NCBI RefSeq assembly: GCF_013694095.1
Contig: NZ_JACEFB010000002.1
Span: 372,001 to 436,000 of the forward strand
Reading direction: 5' to 3'
Length of the DNA: 64,000 nt
DNA from: Thermogemmata fonticola
Lineage (GTDB): Bacteria > Planctomycetota > Planctomycetia > Gemmatales > Gemmataceae
The notes under the pieces were generated by a model. It was not told where the DNA came from, ran no database searches, and saw only the letters and a program-made list of their open reading frames with translations. Below are positions 8,824 to 17,856 of the stretch, piece by piece. Position numbers and translations under genes: made by a program. Numbering within the stretch: the first letter of the stretch is position 1; each line of letters begins with the position of its first letter.

Positions 8824-10512
8824 ATGCGCCTTCTTGCAACGGCTGGGGTCGTGTGGGTAGCGTTGACATTGTCGGTTCCGGCTCAAAAGGCGGAACCATC
8901 CTTGGCGACCTCCCGCGAGGGGGAAAAAGGGGTCGTGGTCTGCGTCTCTCCGATAGCGGCTGAGGTGGGAGCTGCGATTCTGCGTCGTGGAGGGAATGCG
9001 GTGGATGCTGCTGTGGCAGTCGCATTTGCCCTGGCTGTGAGTTGGCCGGAGGCCGGAAACATCGGCGGCGGCGGCTTCATGATGATTGCTTCCCCCCGCC
9101 ACGCCGTGACTTGTGTCGAGTTTCGCGAAACGTCTCCCCGCGCGGCCCCGGAAAACCTTTTTGCCGACGGGAAGGTGAGCGCCTGGGAGGCCAAAGCCGC
9201 CGGGGTGCCCGGAACCGTGCGTGGCCTGGCCCTGGCTCATCAGCGCTTCGGCCAACTTCCCTGGGAGGAGCTTGTGGCGCCGGCGATCGAGCTGGCCGAG
9301 AAGGGGATCACCGTCAACGCCGCACTGGCTCGCTCGCTCCAGCGTGTGTGGGGCGACCCTAAGACAACGCATGCCGAATTCCGCCGCTTATTCTCGCCCC
9401 CCGATGGACGCCGGTGGCAAGCCGGAGACCGCCTGATTCAAAAAGACCTGGGACGGACTTTGCGGCTGATCGCCCAGCAAGGTCCCGAAGCGTTTTATAC
9501 CGGCCCAATTGCCGAAATGATTGTGCGGGAGATGCAAGCCAGCGGAGGGTTGATCACCGCGGAGGACCTGAAAGCCTACCGTGCTCAGGAACGAACCCCC
9601 ATCCATATCCAGTTTCGGGGGTATGACATTTACGCGCCTCCCCCTCCCAGTTCTGGAGGGATCACCTTGGCTCTCATGTTGCATATGCTCGAAGGAATGG
9701 ATTTGAAGTCGCACGGGCGCTGGTCCGTTGATACTTACCACACACTGATCGAGGTGATGCGGCGGGCGTATGCCGATCGTGCTCGCTATCTGGGAGACCC
9801 GGATTTTACGCCGATTCCGGCCCACCTCACCAGCCGGGAGTATGCGCGCCGCTTGGCAGCGACCATTCGCCCGGACAAAGCCACTCCGAGTGCAGAAGTG
9901 GCGCCGGACCTGCCCGTGCTGCCGGAGGGAGAATCCACGACGCACTTCTCCATCATCGACCGTCATGGCATGGCAGTCAGCACCACCTATACCTTGGAGA
10001 ACAGTTACGGCTGCCGGGTAGCTGTCCGCGGCGCCGGCTTCCTCCTCAATAACGAAATGACCGACTTTAATCCTCGTCCCGGAGTGACAACGGCGGATGG
10101 CCGGATTGGCACCCCTCCTAACTGCATTGCGCCCGGCAAGCGGATGCTCAGCTCTATGACGCCGACGGTTGTGTGTCACAAAGGCCGAGTCGTACTGGTA
10201 ACAGGTAGTCCGGGAGGGCGCACGATCATCAATACCGTCTTATGCGTGCTGCTCAACCGCCTGGAATTCGGTATGCCGCCGGAGCAATGTGTGTCCGCAC
10301 CGCGCCTGCATCATCAATGGTTCCCCGATGTGGCCCGTTTGGAAGTGACTCCGAACCAGAAGGAATTAGTCGCTACGTTGCAGCGCCGGGGTCACCGCCT
10401 TATGTCTGGCGGCCGTCAAGGAGATGCCCATTCCATCTTTGTCGATCAAGCCACGGGCCGCCGCACAGCAGTTGCGGATCGACGTATCGACGGGGCCATC
10501 GCTGCGGAGTAA
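8824..10512 (+). CDS. ggt: Gamma-glutamyltransferase
   Basis: Exported N-terminal nucleophile hydrolase that cleaves or transfers the gamma-glutamyl group of glutathione. The 562-residue precursor begins with a signal peptide (MRLLATAGVVWVALTL...). The early block GGNAVDAAVAVAFAL and GGGGFM are family hallmarks, and the self-cleavage site is the TTHFS motif with the nucleophile Thr372. The later PGGRTIIN stretch also belongs to the family. Length and order are normal, so autoprocessing into large and small subunits is expected. An AAGGAG ribosome site lies 6 nt before the ATG. The neighbouring genes on the other strand are not obviously linked. Confidence 0.95.
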   Translation: MRLLATAGVVWVALTLSVPAQKAEPSLATSREGEKGVVVCVSPIAAEVGAAILRRGGNAVDAAVAVAFALAVSWPEAGNIGGGGFMMIASPRHAVTCVEFRETSPRAAPENLFADGKVSAWEAKAAGVPGTVRGLALAHQRFGQLPWEELVAPAIELAEKGITVNAALARSLQRVWGDPKTTHAEFRRLFSPPDGRRWQAGDRLIQKDLGRTLRLIAQQGPEAFYTGPIAEMIVREMQASGGLITAEDLKAYRAQERTPIHIQFRGYDIYAPPPPSSGGITLALMLHMLEGMDLKSHGRWSVDTYHTLIEVMRRAYADRARYLGDPDFTPIPAHLTSREYARRLAATIRPDKATPSAEVAPDLPVLPEGESTTHFSIIDRHGMAVSTTYTLENSYGCRVAVRGAGFLLNNEMTDFNPRPGVTTADGRIGTPPNCIAPGKRMLSSMTPTVVCHKGRVVLVTGSPGGRTIINTVLCVLLNRLEFGMPPEQCVSAPRLHHQWFPDVARLEVTPNQKELVATLQRRGHRLMSGGRQGDAHSIFVDQATGRRTAVADRRIDGAIAAE

Positions 10513-10596
10513 ATGTTCGACGAGAAAGCGGTAAAACGCGATTGGGCTTCGATTCCTCACGAGGAGATCGTGCCTCATGCGCAAAAGGTTGGTGTC

Positions 10597-11607
10597 TCAG
10601 GTGGAAAACAGGGAACGTCCTAGACCCTGAGCGCGTGCCAATTCCACGAGCCGGGCAGCTAGGGCTATATCCTCGATCCCCAGACCAAGTGACTTGAAGA
10701 TGGTGATGTCCTCAGCAGATTGCCGTCCGGGGTAACGGCCTATGAGCAAAGGCGCCAATTCGATGATATCGGACCACTCCAGTATGCCGCTGTTGAGAGG
10801 CGCGACGAAGTCTCCCGCCTCCATGCGAGCCTGATCCTTGCTATCGACGACGACGAGGGTGGCACGACGGAACACTTCGACATCCGCTTCCGCCTTACTG
10901 ATCATGTTGGAACCGATGAGATTGATATGTTGGCCGGGGGAAAGCCATTCACCCCACAAGACAGGCTCGCGGGCGGTGGTGGCGGTGATGATGATGTCCA
11001 GGCCGCGGACAGCATCCTCCGGGCGATCGACCGGCACCACCTCGACTGCCGTTTCAACGGAGAGCCGCTCGGCAAAGGCACGCCGCCGTTCGGCATCACG
11101 GGAGTAAACTCGAACGTGTTCGATCGGGCGGACCTTGCAGACAGCCAGGATTTGGGTTCGCGCCTGCTTGCCGGTTCCCAAGCATCCCACCGTGCGGGCA
11201 TCGGAGCGTGCCAATTTCCGCGTCGCGACGCCGGTGGCAGCGCCCGTGCGGAATTGACCTAACACGTCGGCTTCCAGCCACGCCACCAAGGCACCGGTCT
11301 TGCCGTCATACAGCGTCACGTGGAAGCGCGTCCCCTGCTTGCTGGAGGTGTAGGCTTTGAAGCCGATGATGCCCAACGTCTTCGCCGCAGCGGGCAAAAC
11401 ATGCAGCATAACATGGTCGGTTTGGCAGCGTTGGCGCGGGACGTTTTCGGCTTCTTCCAAAGCCATCTTCCGGAAGGCAGTGGCGACGGCCTCTAAGGCG
11501 AGGTCCATGGTCACCAATTGTTCTACCTCCGCTTCCGTGAGATAAAGAGCAGTCATAGTCGTAACCATTGTCGAAACCCGAGTTGCCGGTTGCGTCACGA
11601 GTAGCAT
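10597..11607 (-). CDS. Ornithine cyclodeaminase / mu-crystallin family dehydrogenase
   Basis: NAD(P)-dependent enzyme of 336 residues. It carries the family blocks GFKAYTSSK (substrate Lys), GQFRTGAATGVATRKLA (with the substrate-binding Arg) and a Rossmann loop GCLGTGKQARTQ, then LIGSN and a DSKDQARMEAGD stretch. Family members are ornithine cyclodeaminase, alanine dehydrogenase or imine reductases; sequence alone does not decide the substrate. The ATG is 3 nt after the stop of the aminotransferase gene, and its AGGAGAG ribosome site overlaps that stop, so the two are translationally coupled. An internal ATG 17 codons later is closer to the usual family start. Coupling to an aminotransferase suggests amino acid metabolism. 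Confidence 0.87.
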   Translation of the reverse strand: MLLVTQPATRVSTMVTTMTALYLTEAEVEQLVTMDLALEAVATAFRKMALEEAENVPRQRCQTDHVMLHVLPAAAKTLGIIGFKAYTSSKQGTRFHVTLYDGKTGALVAWLEADVLGQFRTGAATGVATRKLARSDARTVGCLGTGKQARTQILAVCKVRPIEHVRVYSRDAERRRAFAERLSVETAVEVVPVDRPEDAVRGLDIIITATTAREPVLWGEWLSPGQHINLIGSNMISKAEADVEVFRRATLVVVDSKDQARMEAGDFVAPLNSGILEWSDIIELAPLLIGRYPGRQSAEDITIFKSLGLGIEDIALAARLVELARAQGLGRSLFST

Positions 11608-11610
11608 AAC

Positions 11611-12816
11611 TCATCTCTCCTGAGCTGTCTGCAACCATTCGGCCAAGCGGGCCAGACCAGCGGTGATGACCTCCCGGCTAGTGGCGAAGGACATGCGGAC
11701 ATATCCCTCCGCACCAAAAGCGACACCGGGCACCAAATTGACATGAGCCTGTTGAAGCAGTGCAGTACAGAAGGACAACGAATCGCTAACCCATAAGCCT
11801 CCGTAGTGCTTGTGGAAGTAAGCGGTCACATCAAAGAAGGCGTAAAAGGCCCCCTCCGGCTCATGCAAACGGACGTGGGGAATCTGGCGGAGGAGCCGGC
11901 AGGTCAATTCCCGGCGGGCCGCAAACTCCGCGCGCATGTGGGCGACGCATTCTTGAGGTCCGTCCAAGGCCGCCACCAAGGCGGCTTGGGAGATACTGCT
12001 GGGGCAACTGGTTTCTTGACTCTGAATGGCATCCATGGCTTTGACCACGTGCCCTGGGGCAATCGCCCAGCCCATGCGCCAGCCGGTCATGGCGTAACTC
12101 TTGCTGGCACCACTGATGGTAATGGTACGCTGCCGCAGCTCCGGGCGGAGTGTGGCGATGCATGTCGGTTGAGCATTCCCATAAGTGAGTTGTTCGTAAA
12201 TCTCATCACTGAGAATGGCGGCGTCACTGTGGTTGAGAAGGGTATCGACTAACTGTTCTAGCTCCTGACGGGTGTACACAGTGCCTGTGGGATTGCAAGG
12301 TGAGTTGATCATCAGTAGGCGCGTCCGCGGTGTCAGAGCCGAGCGGAGTTGCTCCGGGGTGAGTTTGAAGCCGGTCTCCGGTCTCGTTTCCAGGAGTACG
12401 GGTTTAGCACCCGTCATGAGGACGAGGTCGGAATAGCTGACCCAATAGGGACTAGGGATGAGCACTTCATCACCGGGACCAACGGTGGCGGCCAAGGCGT
12501 TGTGGATGGAATGCTTGGCACCGTTGGAAACGATCACATTTTCTGGTTCAATCGCCAGGTTGTGAAAACGCTGATACCAGCGGCAAATGGCGTTTTTGAC
12601 TTCGGGCGTGCCACTGGTCGGTGTGTAGTGGGTCTGGCCGCGGCGCGCCGCCTCAGCGGCAGCAGCACAGATGTGTTCGGGAGTATTAAAATCCGGCTCT
12701 CCCAGACTGAAATCGTAAACAGTGATCCCTGCCGCTTTCAATTGACGCGCCTTGGCTCCCGCTGCTAAAGTGGCCGACGGCTTGATCGACTCCGCAAGTT
12801 TGGAAATCCGGATCAT
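11611..12816 (-). CDS. aspC: Class I/II pyridoxal-phosphate aminotransferase, aspartate aminotransferase type
   Basis: PLP enzyme of 401 residues, fold type I, subgroup I-gamma as in Thermus and Bacillus aspartate aminotransferases. Key blocks are FSLGEPDFNTP, YTPTSGTPEV, NGAKHSI, the NSPCNPTGTV loop with the substrate Asn, SDEIYEQLTY, and SGASKSYAMTGWR with the PLP Lys239. A C-terminal Arg in MSFATSREVI fits the substrate carboxylate site. It would transaminate aspartate with 2-oxoglutarate, although prephenate or other substrates cannot be excluded for this subgroup. It is the first gene of a two-gene operon with the coupled cyclodeaminase-family gene. Confidence 0.93.
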   Translation of the reverse strand: MIRISKLAESIKPSATLAAGAKARQLKAAGITVYDFSLGEPDFNTPEHICAAAAEAARRGQTHYTPTSGTPEVKNAICRWYQRFHNLAIEPENVIVSNGAKHSIHNALAATVGPGDEVLIPSPYWVSYSDLVLMTGAKPVLLETRPETGFKLTPEQLRSALTPRTRLLMINSPCNPTGTVYTRQELEQLVDTLLNHSDAAILSDEIYEQLTYGNAQPTCIATLRPELRQRTITISGASKSYAMTGWRMGWAIAPGHVVKAMDAIQSQETSCPSSISQAALVAALDGPQECVAHMRAEFAARRELTCRLLRQIPHVRLHEPEGAFYAFFDVTAYFHKHYGGLWVSDSLSFCTALLQQAHVNLVPGVAFGAEGYVRMSFATSREVITAGLARLAEWLQTAQER

Positions 12817-12926
12817 GACAGACTCAACCTAACTAAACGGGGAGAAGGTCCTTTCCCCTCATCGTACCGAAAATGCCCCGGTTGGACATGATCGATCGCA
12901 CTCCCCAGGTGCAGTGTAAGGAGCCG

Positions 12927-14303
12927 ATGATGTTGGGGATTTCCCGAGCGGCCAGGAGTTTGCACCACGTGGTGCTGTGTGTGCATCGCTACCCCCCGGC
13001 GCTAGGCGGAGCGGAGACCTATGCCCAACGCCTGGCTGGCTACCTGCATGCGGAAGGGGGCTGCCACGTTCGCGTCTGGACGACGACGGCTCGGACCTTG
13101 GAACAGATGTGGCATCCCCTGCCATCGCTCTACTCTCCTATACGCGAACGGCGCGGCGAAGCGGTCATCGAACGCTTTCCGCCGTTACGGGGATTTCCGG
13201 GGCGGCGGTGGGTGCTCAAAGCCCTCTCGCTATTACCCCATCCTTTGTGGCGGAGCCTGACGGTGCCGTGCAATCCGATCTGTCCCTCCATGTGGCACCA
13301 GGCCCAACGCTATGCGGGACCGGTGCATGCGGTCCATGCGTTGGCATTCCCTTACGCCTTTATTGCCGCTTGTGCCTGGCGACTGGCGCGGTGCCGTCAG
13401 GTCCCCTTTTTTCTAACCCCCTTTCTCCATTTTGGCGATCTGAACGATCCCCGTGATCCGATCCGTCGGGCCTACACGGCCTGGCATCTCCGCTGGCTAT
13501 TACGGCAAGCCGACGGTGTTTTTGTCCAAACGGAGGCGGAACGGCAGGTGGTCTTAGCGTGTGGGGTGGCACCGCAGCGGGTCCATCTTCAAGGGATGGG
13601 GGTAGATATCCGTGAATGCACGGGAGGGAACCGACGGGAAACACGGCGGCGATGGGGAATCGATGAACAGACACCCGTGATCGGACATCTGGCCAACCTG
13701 TCCCGTGCGAAGGGGACCATCGATCTGCTCCAAGCCGCGGAACGCTTGCAGAAGCGAGGCATTCCGTGCCGCCTTGTGTTGGCAGGACCGGCTATGCCCG
13801 ACTTCCGCCGCGTCTGGTCGCAGTGCTCTGGCTCAGATATTGTCTATCTCGGCCCGCTCTCACCCCAGCAAAAAAAAGATTTTTTCGCGGCGATTGATCT
13901 GCTGGCCCTCCCTTCGCGAACCGATTCCTTTGGCCTGGTGCTGCTAGAAGCCTGGGCTAATGCGAGACCGAATGTTGCTTACCGGGCAGGGGGTCCTGGT
14001 GTGTTGATCCGCCACGAACAGGACGGCTTGTTGGCCCGCTGTGGAGATGTCAATGACTTGACGGAGCAATTGGCTCGCTTGCTTTGCAATCCCTCTTGGC
14101 GCACTATGATGGGAAGCCGGGGACAGCAGCGAATCGCGCACGAATTCCAATGGCAGGACAAACTGGATTTGGTCTGGCAAGTAATGGCGGAAACGGCCCA
14201 GCGAAAACAGCAGCGTAGCTCCCGGACATTAATTTCCCTGTTCCCCTCCTCCTTTCCCGCTTCTGCCGCTTCTACTCAAGCCGGAGCGGGCCTCTGTCGA
14301 TAG
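12927..14303 (+). CDS. Glycosyltransferase family 4 (GT-B fold)
   Basis: A 458-residue glycosyltransferase. The N-terminal domain has HRYPPALGGAETYAQRL, the typical acceptor-side Gly-rich loop. The C-terminal domain has GHLANLSRAKGTIDLLQA and the donor-site block DSFGLVLLEAWANARPNV, which supplies the EX7E-like Glu residues, then AGGPGVLIRHEQDGLL. It probably transfers a sugar from a nucleotide donor in envelope glycan synthesis. I chose the ATG at 12927 because TAAGGAG lies 5-10 nt upstream; upstream in-frame ATGs have no such site. It is divergent from the aminotransferase gene, with a leader of about 110 bp between them, and a small lipoprotein gene follows. Confidence 0.9.
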   Translation: MMLGISRAARSLHHVVLCVHRYPPALGGAETYAQRLAGYLHAEGGCHVRVWTTTARTLEQMWHPLPSLYSPIRERRGEAVIERFPPLRGFPGRRWVLKALSLLPHPLWRSLTVPCNPICPSMWHQAQRYAGPVHAVHALAFPYAFIAACAWRLARCRQVPFFLTPFLHFGDLNDPRDPIRRAYTAWHLRWLLRQADGVFVQTEAERQVVLACGVAPQRVHLQGMGVDIRECTGGNRRETRRRWGIDEQTPVIGHLANLSRAKGTIDLLQAAERLQKRGIPCRLVLAGPAMPDFRRVWSQCSGSDIVYLGPLSPQQKKDFFAAIDLLALPSRTDSFGLVLLEAWANARPNVAYRAGGPGVLIRHEQDGLLARCGDVNDLTEQLARLLCNPSWRTMMGSRGQQRIAHEFQWQDKLDLVWQVMAETAQRKQQRSSRTLISLFPSSFPASAASTQAGAGLCR

Positions 14304-14412
14304 CAAACGTGACCGTTCGGTATTGATCCGGCGTGCATCCATGTTTCGGTCTGGCGTTCTGATGGGGGTCGGTGCAGCGCTCTTATGTGGTGGAGTCCGC
14401 TCTAGCATTCTC

Positions 14413-14634
14413 ATGGGGTACCGATGGGGACTCTTGGCTGCGCTCCTGTTGGCAATGGCGGGCTGTGCTTGGGCACGCCGGCCCTTTGCGGATGATCCCC
14501 TCCTGCGCGAGGGACAGGGGATATGGGGTGATCCGCGTCAGGCGGCGATTCTGCCTCCAGCGCCGCAGGAGCCATTACCGCCTTCCCCGCCGTATCCGGA
14601 AAATCTGCCGACCTTGGAATGGGAACGGCACTAG
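14413..14634 (+). CDS. Small predicted lipoprotein
   Basis: A 73-residue protein of unknown function. The first 18 residues form a short lipoprotein signal peptide ending in the lipobox LAMAGC, so Cys18 would be lipidated after signal peptidase II cleavage. The mature part is short and Pro-rich (LPPAPQEPLPPSPPYP). In-frame starts further upstream (14323, 14341) would give an unusually long signal peptide, so I prefer 14413, although no clear ribosome site marks it. A similar small lipoprotein is encoded at 52374. Real coding status is likely but not certain. Confidence 0.55.
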   Translation: MGYRWGLLAALLLAMAGCAWARRPFADDPLLREGQGIWGDPRQAAILPPAPQEPLPPSPPYPENLPTLEWERH

Positions 14635-14816
14635 GGGGATTTTGGAGTGATAACGGGGTTGATCGCGCTCTGAATATGGAAGAGGGATGGAATCGGTTGG
14701 GTGCGGCATTCCCCGGAAAAAGCCAGCAATAACACGCCTGGCAGTTATACCCCAGCACTGTCCAAGGACGCCGGGCATGCGATACCTGGAGAGATTTTCA
14801 AACTCGGATTGGCCTT

Positions 14817-17507
14817 TCAATCCCGGATCAGTGGGATGCGCTCCGGCGGGGTGTTGGGGTCCGGTTTGGCGAAGAAGGAATCGACCCGCCAGAAGTGGAT
14901 GGACAGAGACTGATCCCCAGCGAGGACCTGGGTGCCGTTGGAAAGGAACGCCACGCCACTGATGGGGGCGGCGTGCTGCTTCCACAGAGCAACCTGGGGC
15001 TGTTGCCGCTCCGCGGTATCCCAGAGGCGGACCGTCCGATCCGCTCCGCCGGAGAGGAGCCAACGCCCGCCATCTTTGAGGGCCAAGGCACGGATGGGGC
15101 CGCTGTGGCCGGTCAAAGTGGCGATGGCTGCGGGCTGACCGTGCTTCCAGAGGCGGATCGTGCCATCATCAAAACCTGCGGCGTACCACCGGCCGTCAGG
15201 ACTGACTGCCACGGCAGACACGGGAGCGGGGAAAGGACCGTGACGCCCGCGCTCTTCCCCCGTTTTGGCGTCGAGGAGTAAGAGGAAGCGGCCAGCGGCG
15301 ACCAAAAGCCTCTCACCGGTGGGGTCGGCGGCCAGTGCGGTGATGTATCCCAAACCTTCGCGGCGCCACAGCTCGGAGCCATCGCGGAAGCGCCAGGCGG
15401 CCAGCGAGCCATCGTAACTGCCACTGTACGCCCAAGGCTGGCTTGGATGGAGTGCTACGGCACTGACCAAGCCACTATGCTCCGTGTAGCGCTGCATTTC
15501 CAGGCCTGTAGCTAGATCCCAGAGGCGGGCAACCCCATCCATGCCGCCGCTGAGGGCATACTTGCCGTCTGGAGGCATAGCGACACTCCACACACTAGCA
15601 GTGTGACCGACGAGGCGCTTGACATCGCGCCGTCCTTCCACATCCCAGAGCCGCACCGAGCGATCCGCCGCCGCGACCACGGCCCGGCGCCCCTCCGGGA
15701 AAAAGACCATCTGATGGGCTGTTCCCGCGAGCGATTCCAGCGGATCGAGTTCGCCAGTATTGTCTTCGTTGCTCGGACCGTTTAAACTCGCCACAAAGAG
15801 GGTGCCCAACTGCAACTCTCGGATCAGATCGCCGAAAGCCTGCACCCAAATCTGGCGAGTAATGGTCCCACCTGGAGGAAGCAAACTGCCGAAGTGACGG
15901 CGCAACACAGGGGATTGAGCCACCCCTTCGCGGAAGCGGGCCACGGTCAGTCCAGCCTCCGCCGCCGCTAGCTCAATATCCAGGTCCGCCTCGTATTTGA
16001 GGGTCACCGTGCTGACCGCTTCCTGGCGGGCCACTCGTGCTCCCGTTTGGGCGACGGCCTCAGCGAAGCGCTTCATGTCCTCGTGCATCACCTTCAAGGC
16101 GGCCTCCTTGCCCGGATAGAGCGCGCGGATCAATTCGGCTTCTCGCCGGGTGAAGGCCTTCGGGTTTTTCTCGAGGTGATCCCGCATTTGGTCCGCCTTG
16201 GGCATAATGCCGGTCACGTGACAGGACATGCAGGAGACCCCCGCCTCCACGGCCCGATCGGGACGCCGCGGATCACTGACGATGTTCACCGGCGCTTTAT
16301 CCAAGCGCGCATTGTTCGCATTGGCGATAAAGAAGGCATGCAACCCGTTCGGAAGAGCGAAAATGGCTTCACCCCCGGCATGGCGGAAGGGATTCTCGGC
16401 TAACCCGGCGGGACCGAGAGGGAAGGCGAACACGTTGCGGGGGTCCGGAACCAGCGTTCCTTCCAGACGATTGGCCAAATTGGCCGGCGGCTCATCGAAA
16501 TCATAGGTGCGCCAGTACATGCCGTGGGCGGAGTCGTGCCGCTCCAAAATGCGATTGAAGCGTGATACACCGGAACCGTTGAAGGCCAAGCGAATGACAC
16601 GCTCTTGTTGGATATTGCGGGCGGCATCGACGCGGATGAGCCGTTCGAGTTCGGTCAAGCTGACCGGCAGTTGCAAAACATCGTAGTATAGGGGAGCGCG
16701 GCTAGCCGTGGCGATAAACCAGTCCCCCCGGACGCAGGGCATGCGGGCCAAGGTGAAGGTGCTCAAGACCCTTGCCGCCGTCGTGTCCTCCAAGATTCCG
16801 TAAGGATACTCCTGCAAAATCCGATTCCAGATCGTGGCATCCCATTGGTACCACCGTAGATCAATGCGGAAGACGGTTTTAGCCTCATCGAGCGGAACGG
16901 GATTCATGATCTTGGAACCCCAGGAAAGGGAGTTGACCAGCTTGTTGAGAGCATTGCGATACGTTTGCAGCTCATCCTGTGACAGCCCTGCGTTATAGAG
17001 ATGATGGAAGGTGAAAAAGCGCTGGAAGCGGCGTGCTCGTGGCTCTAGGCGTTCCAGGTCTGCCAGGATCAGGTTGTGGACTTCAGCAGAGGTAATGGGC
17101 TTGCGGGAAGCCGTCACCGCTGAGGCGGGCAGCGGAGCACCTTGGGTAATCCAGCGGCGGATGATCGCCAGGTCCTGAGCGGAGGGGCGGGGATGCTCTT
17201 CGGGCGGGGGCATGGTGCCATCCTCTAGCCGCCGCCAGAGTCGACTTTCTTCCAGCTTGCCAGGTATGATCTTTTTCCGAGCCAGTAGCTTGCCCAGATC
17301 GGTGATGTAGTTTACTCCGCCTTCGACGGTTCCATCCTGGCCATGGCAACGGTAACAATGGGTACGCAAGATAGTTTGCACCTGCTCCGCCAAGCGGATG
17401 TTTTCCGGAGATGAGTCCGGCTCGGCTGCACCAAGAGAGCCTACGGGTGTGACCAAACCGCCACCCAGGCTTACCCCGATGACAATCACACGCCAAAGCC
17501 TGGACAT
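14817..17507 (-). CDS. Planctomycete c-type haem protein fused to WD40 repeats
   Basis: An exported 896-residue protein. After a signal peptide it has CYRCH (Cys51, Cys54, His55), a c-type haem site in a planctomycete cytochrome C type domain, and a second haem site CMSCH (Cys426, Cys429, His430). The last part from about residue 615 holds WD40 repeats (VRLWDVEGRR, ARLWDLATG, IRLWKHG, VRLWDTAER), enough for one beta-propeller. Such fusions are abundant in Planctomycetes; their electron partners and function are unknown. A strong GGGAGGA ribosome site precedes the ATG. The gene stands alone on the minus strand, 349 bp downstream of the GH38-like gene. Confidence 0.85.
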   Translation of the reverse strand: MSRLWRVIVIGVSLGGGLVTPVGSLGAAEPDSSPENIRLAEQVQTILRTHCYRCHGQDGTVEGGVNYITDLGKLLARKKIIPGKLEESRLWRRLEDGTMPPPEEHPRPSAQDLAIIRRWITQGAPLPASAVTASRKPITSAEVHNLILADLERLEPRARRFQRFFTFHHLYNAGLSQDELQTYRNALNKLVNSLSWGSKIMNPVPLDEAKTVFRIDLRWYQWDATIWNRILQEYPYGILEDTTAARVLSTFTLARMPCVRGDWFIATASRAPLYYDVLQLPVSLTELERLIRVDAARNIQQERVIRLAFNGSGVSRFNRILERHDSAHGMYWRTYDFDEPPANLANRLEGTLVPDPRNVFAFPLGPAGLAENPFRHAGGEAIFALPNGLHAFFIANANNARLDKAPVNIVSDPRRPDRAVEAGVSCMSCHVTGIMPKADQMRDHLEKNPKAFTRREAELIRALYPGKEAALKVMHEDMKRFAEAVAQTGARVARQEAVSTVTLKYEADLDIELAAAEAGLTVARFREGVAQSPVLRRHFGSLLPPGGTITRQIWVQAFGDLIRELQLGTLFVASLNGPSNEDNTGELDPLESLAGTAHQMVFFPEGRRAVVAAADRSVRLWDVEGRRDVKRLVGHTASVWSVAMPPDGKYALSGGMDGVARLWDLATGLEMQRYTEHSGLVSAVALHPSQPWAYSGSYDGSLAAWRFRDGSELWRREGLGYITALAADPTGERLLVAAGRFLLLLDAKTGEERGRHGPFPAPVSAVAVSPDGRWYAAGFDDGTIRLWKHGQPAAIATLTGHSGPIRALALKDGGRWLLSGGADRTVRLWDTAERQQPQVALWKQHAAPISGVAFLSNGTQVLAGDQSLSIHFWRVDSFFAKPDPNTPPERIPLIRD

Positions 17508-17856
17508 GTTCGATCCTCCCCTCGTGCAGGCTATAACTGCTTGCAGTAGTGGTTTACTCTGATTGCCAGCAACGCCAATTCACGTGCTGCTAGGAGCAAC
17601 GGTTCTCATCATTTCCGACGAAACACGTGGTGTCCTCGTTTGGCCCTCTCGAAGAACACCCTAGAACATTCTGGTGTGCCCGCTGTCGAGGCGGAAACAT
17701 CCCGTTACACCAGCCGCTTCAGCCCCTGATGGTTTCCTGCTGCCAGGGGGTTGTATCTGGCTGGAGAAAGGGCATCAGGTGAGGACAGTGGGGGAGTTTC
17801 CCCTCGGCGGTGAGGAGTGCTGGCCGAACGCAATGTGAGGAGGACAACTTAACAGC

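Noticed and set aside
8470-9372. 300-codon minus-strand frame
   Set aside because: Antisense to metF and ggt, which are certain; a high-G+C shadow frame.
17508-17856. Regulatory element or gene in the gap between the haem/WD40 and GH38-like genes
   Set aside because: Only a weak 7-bp repeat (CCTGATG ... CATCAGG) with a spacer of about 40 nt; no coding or RNA feature.
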